Shown one piece after another: positions 62,676 through 64,000 of a stretch of 64,000 nt of DNA (position 1 is the stretch's first letter; each line of letters starts with the position of its first letter). The translations under genes were made by a program, and so were the position numbers. This DNA is from Streptomyces chartreusis (lineage in GTDB: Bacteria > Actinomycetota > Actinomycetes > Streptomycetales > Streptomycetaceae), in the NCBI RefSeq assembly GCF_008704715.1, contig NZ_CP023689.1:3534001-3598000 (forward strand). The letters run 5' to 3'. Below the pieces are notes generated by a model. The model saw only the letters and a program-made list of their open reading frames with translations. It searched no databases and was not told where the DNA came from.

Positions 62676-64000
62676 ATGACGACCGACCCTGTGTCCTTCC
62701 CCCGACGGCACGCCCGCACCCAGAGGTTCACGCTCGGCGCGCCGCGCGCGTTCGCGGTGGCGCCCGACGGTTCCCGTGTCGTGTTCCTGCGCTCCACCTC
62801 CGGTACGGACCCGGCGAGTTCGCTGTGGGTGCTCGACACGGCGAGCGGCGAGGAGCGCGTGGCCGCCGACCCGCGCGCCCTGCTGGGCGGGGCCTCGGAG
62901 GACCTCTCGCCCGAGGAGCGGGCGCGGCGCGAGCGCAGCCGTGAGGGCGGCGCCGGCATCGTCGGCCACGCCACCGACAACGCCGTCGAGTTGGCGTCTT
63001 TCGCCTTGTCAGGGCGGCTTTTCACGGCCGAGCTGCAAGCCGGGACGGCCCGTGAACTCCCGGTCCCCGGGCCGGTGATCGACCCGCGCCCCTCCCCCGA
63101 CGGACGGCACATCGCGTATGTCGCGCAGGGCGCGCTGCGGGTGGTGGGCGCCGAGGGTGAGGGCGACCGTGCGCTGGCCGAGCCGGAGTCGGACGGGGTC
63201 ACCTACGGGTTGGCCGAGTTCATCGCGGCCGAGGAGATGGCGCGCTACCGGGGCTTTTGGTGGAGCCCCGAGTCGGACCGGCTCCTGGTGGCGCGCGTGG
63301 ACGACACGCCGGTGCACCGGTGGTGGATCTCCGATCCGGCGCGTCCGGAGCGGGAACCGCAGCGGGTGGCGTATCCGGCGGCGGGCACACCGAACGCGGA
63401 GGTCCGGCTGTTCGCGATCGGGCTGGACGGGGCCCGCACGGAGGTCTCCTGGGACCGGGCGCGCTATCCGTATCTGGCGCGAGTGCACTGGTCAGCGGCG
63501 GGGGCGCCGCTGCTGCTCGTACAGGCGCGCGACCAGCTCAGCCAGCTGTTCCTGGCCGTGGACCCGGCGACGGGGGCGACCCGGATGGTGCACGCGGACG
63601 AAGATCCACAATGGCTGGAACTTTTCCCCGGCGTGCCCTGCTGGAGTCCTGCCGGGCATCTTGTGCGGATCGCCGACGAGGGCGGGGCGCGGGTGCTCAC
63701 GGTGGGCGAACGCCCGCTGACGGGACCCCAGTTGCACGTCCGCGCGGTGCTGGACGTCACCTCCGACGACGTACTGATCTCGGCGTCGGCGGGCGAGGCG
63801 GCGGCCGAGCCGGAGATCGGCGAAGTGCATGTGTACCGGGTGAACGAGCTCGGCGTGGAGCGTGTCTCGCAGGAGCCCGGCGTGCACGCGGCGGTGCGCG
63901 CCGGCGGGGTGACGGTCCTGGTGTCCCATACGCCGGACCGGCCCGGGGCCGAGGTACAGGTGCTGCGGGATACAAAGCGGATTGGCTTGGTCCGCTCCTA
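62676..64000 (+). CDS. Peptidase S9 (dipeptidyl peptidase IV/prolyl oligopeptidase type), N-terminal part
   Basis: 441 codons open to the window end. MTTDPVSFPRRHARTQRFTLGAPRAFAVAPDG begins an eight-bladed beta-propeller of DPP IV type: repeated VxxxSPDG-like blades (IDPRPSPDGRHIAYVAQG, WWSPESDRLLVARVDD), the Glu pair in GLAEFIAAEEMARYRGFWWSP (the EE motif that binds the substrate N-terminus), and VSWDRARYPYL. The catalytic alpha/beta-hydrolase domain lies beyond the window, so the Ser/Asp/His triad cannot be confirmed. Cleaves X-Pro dipeptides from peptides. ATG 62676: TATGGT (62664-62669) ends 6 nt upstream and only weak GGGG before it, so likely leaderless. No signal peptide. Confidence 0.9.
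   Translation, partial: MTTDPVSFPRRHARTQRFTLGAPRAFAVAPDGSRVVFLRSTSGTDPASSLWVLDTASGEERVAADPRALLGGASEDLSPEERARRERSREGGAGIVGHATDNAVELASFALSGRLFTAELQAGTARELPVPGPVIDPRPSPDGRHIAYVAQGALRVVGAEGEGDRALAEPESDGVTYGLAEFIAAEEMARYRGFWWSPESDRLLVARVDDTPVHRWWISDPARPEREPQRVAYPAAGTPNAEVRLFAIGLDGARTEVSWDRARYPYLARVHWSAAGAPLLLVQARDQLSQLFLAVDPATGATRMVHADEDPQWLELFPGVPCWSPAGHLVRIADEGGARVLTVGERPLTGPQLHVRAVLDVTSDDVLISASAGEAAAEPEIGEVHVYRVNELGVERVSQEPGVHAAVRAGGVTVLVSHTPDRPGAEVQVLRDTKRIGLVRS

Overview
This window is high-GC actinobacterial chromosome, almost certainly Streptomyces. The signs are the strong G/C bias at third codon positions, frequent GTG starts and GTGA/ATGA stop-start overlaps, long GC-rich hairpin terminators without U-tracts, a mycothiol gene (mshB), and several short intergenic repeats I recognise from Streptomyces genomes. 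I see no rRNA, tRNA, CRISPR array, insertion sequence or integrase. About 60 protein genes are supported. The first and last are cut by the window edges.

Left part (1-27 kb). Two tandem secreted S33-type peptidases are followed by moeZ. Next comes an accessory-looking block on the minus strand: a five-position operon (PelF-like DUF3492 glycosyltransferase, polytopic membrane protein, a repeat-filled segment, SDR sugar epimerase, spherulin-4-type glycosidase) that resembles a reduced Pel-type exopolysaccharide locus, and a complete oligopeptide-type ABC importer (binding lipoprotein, two permeases, one fused double ATPase). A 30-residue Cys-rich leader peptide with a textbook promoter and no 5' UTR precedes the importer. 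After this the order is conserved and, from memory, matches the mycobacterial Rv3206c-Rv3211 block: DUF3152 protease-like protein, alpha/beta hydrolase, TetR regulator, DUF3107 protein, ferritin-like protein, and a DEAD-box helicase that appears to start at CTG.

Middle part (24-49 kb). Hydrolase, NYN nuclease-like protein, MarC, PHP phosphoesterase, MFS exporter with an operator in its promoter, SUFU-domain protein, and CorA behind a 500-bp structured leader. Then come a membrane-domain-less MgtE-like protein overlapping a DUF1003 protein, Mrp ATPase, and the envelope-stress set TatB, HtrA protease, zinc-type anti-sigma factor and ECF sigma factor. Divergent from sigma is an O-methyltransferase whose only sensible start is ATT. 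DUF3117, enoyl-CoA hydratase, Tag glycosylase, DivIVA-like protein, DHPS-like protein, LOG family protein and DapE follow. This order parallels mycobacterial Rv1202-Rv1239.

Right part (49-64 kb). A lysozyme-like membrane protein, a small secreted protein, DapC, 7Fe ferredoxin, GNAT, a transglutaminase-like protein, an ABC-2 exporter co-transcribed with a DesK/DesR-type two-component system, a collagen-like membrane protein with peptidoglycan-binding domains, mshB with two small membrane proteins, and the start of an S9 peptidase. DapE and DapC serve lysine/meso-DAP synthesis, MshB serves mycothiol, and Tag serves alkylation repair.

A recurring feature is leaderless transcription: about a dozen genes have a TANNNT box 6-7 nt before the start codon and no ribosome binding site.
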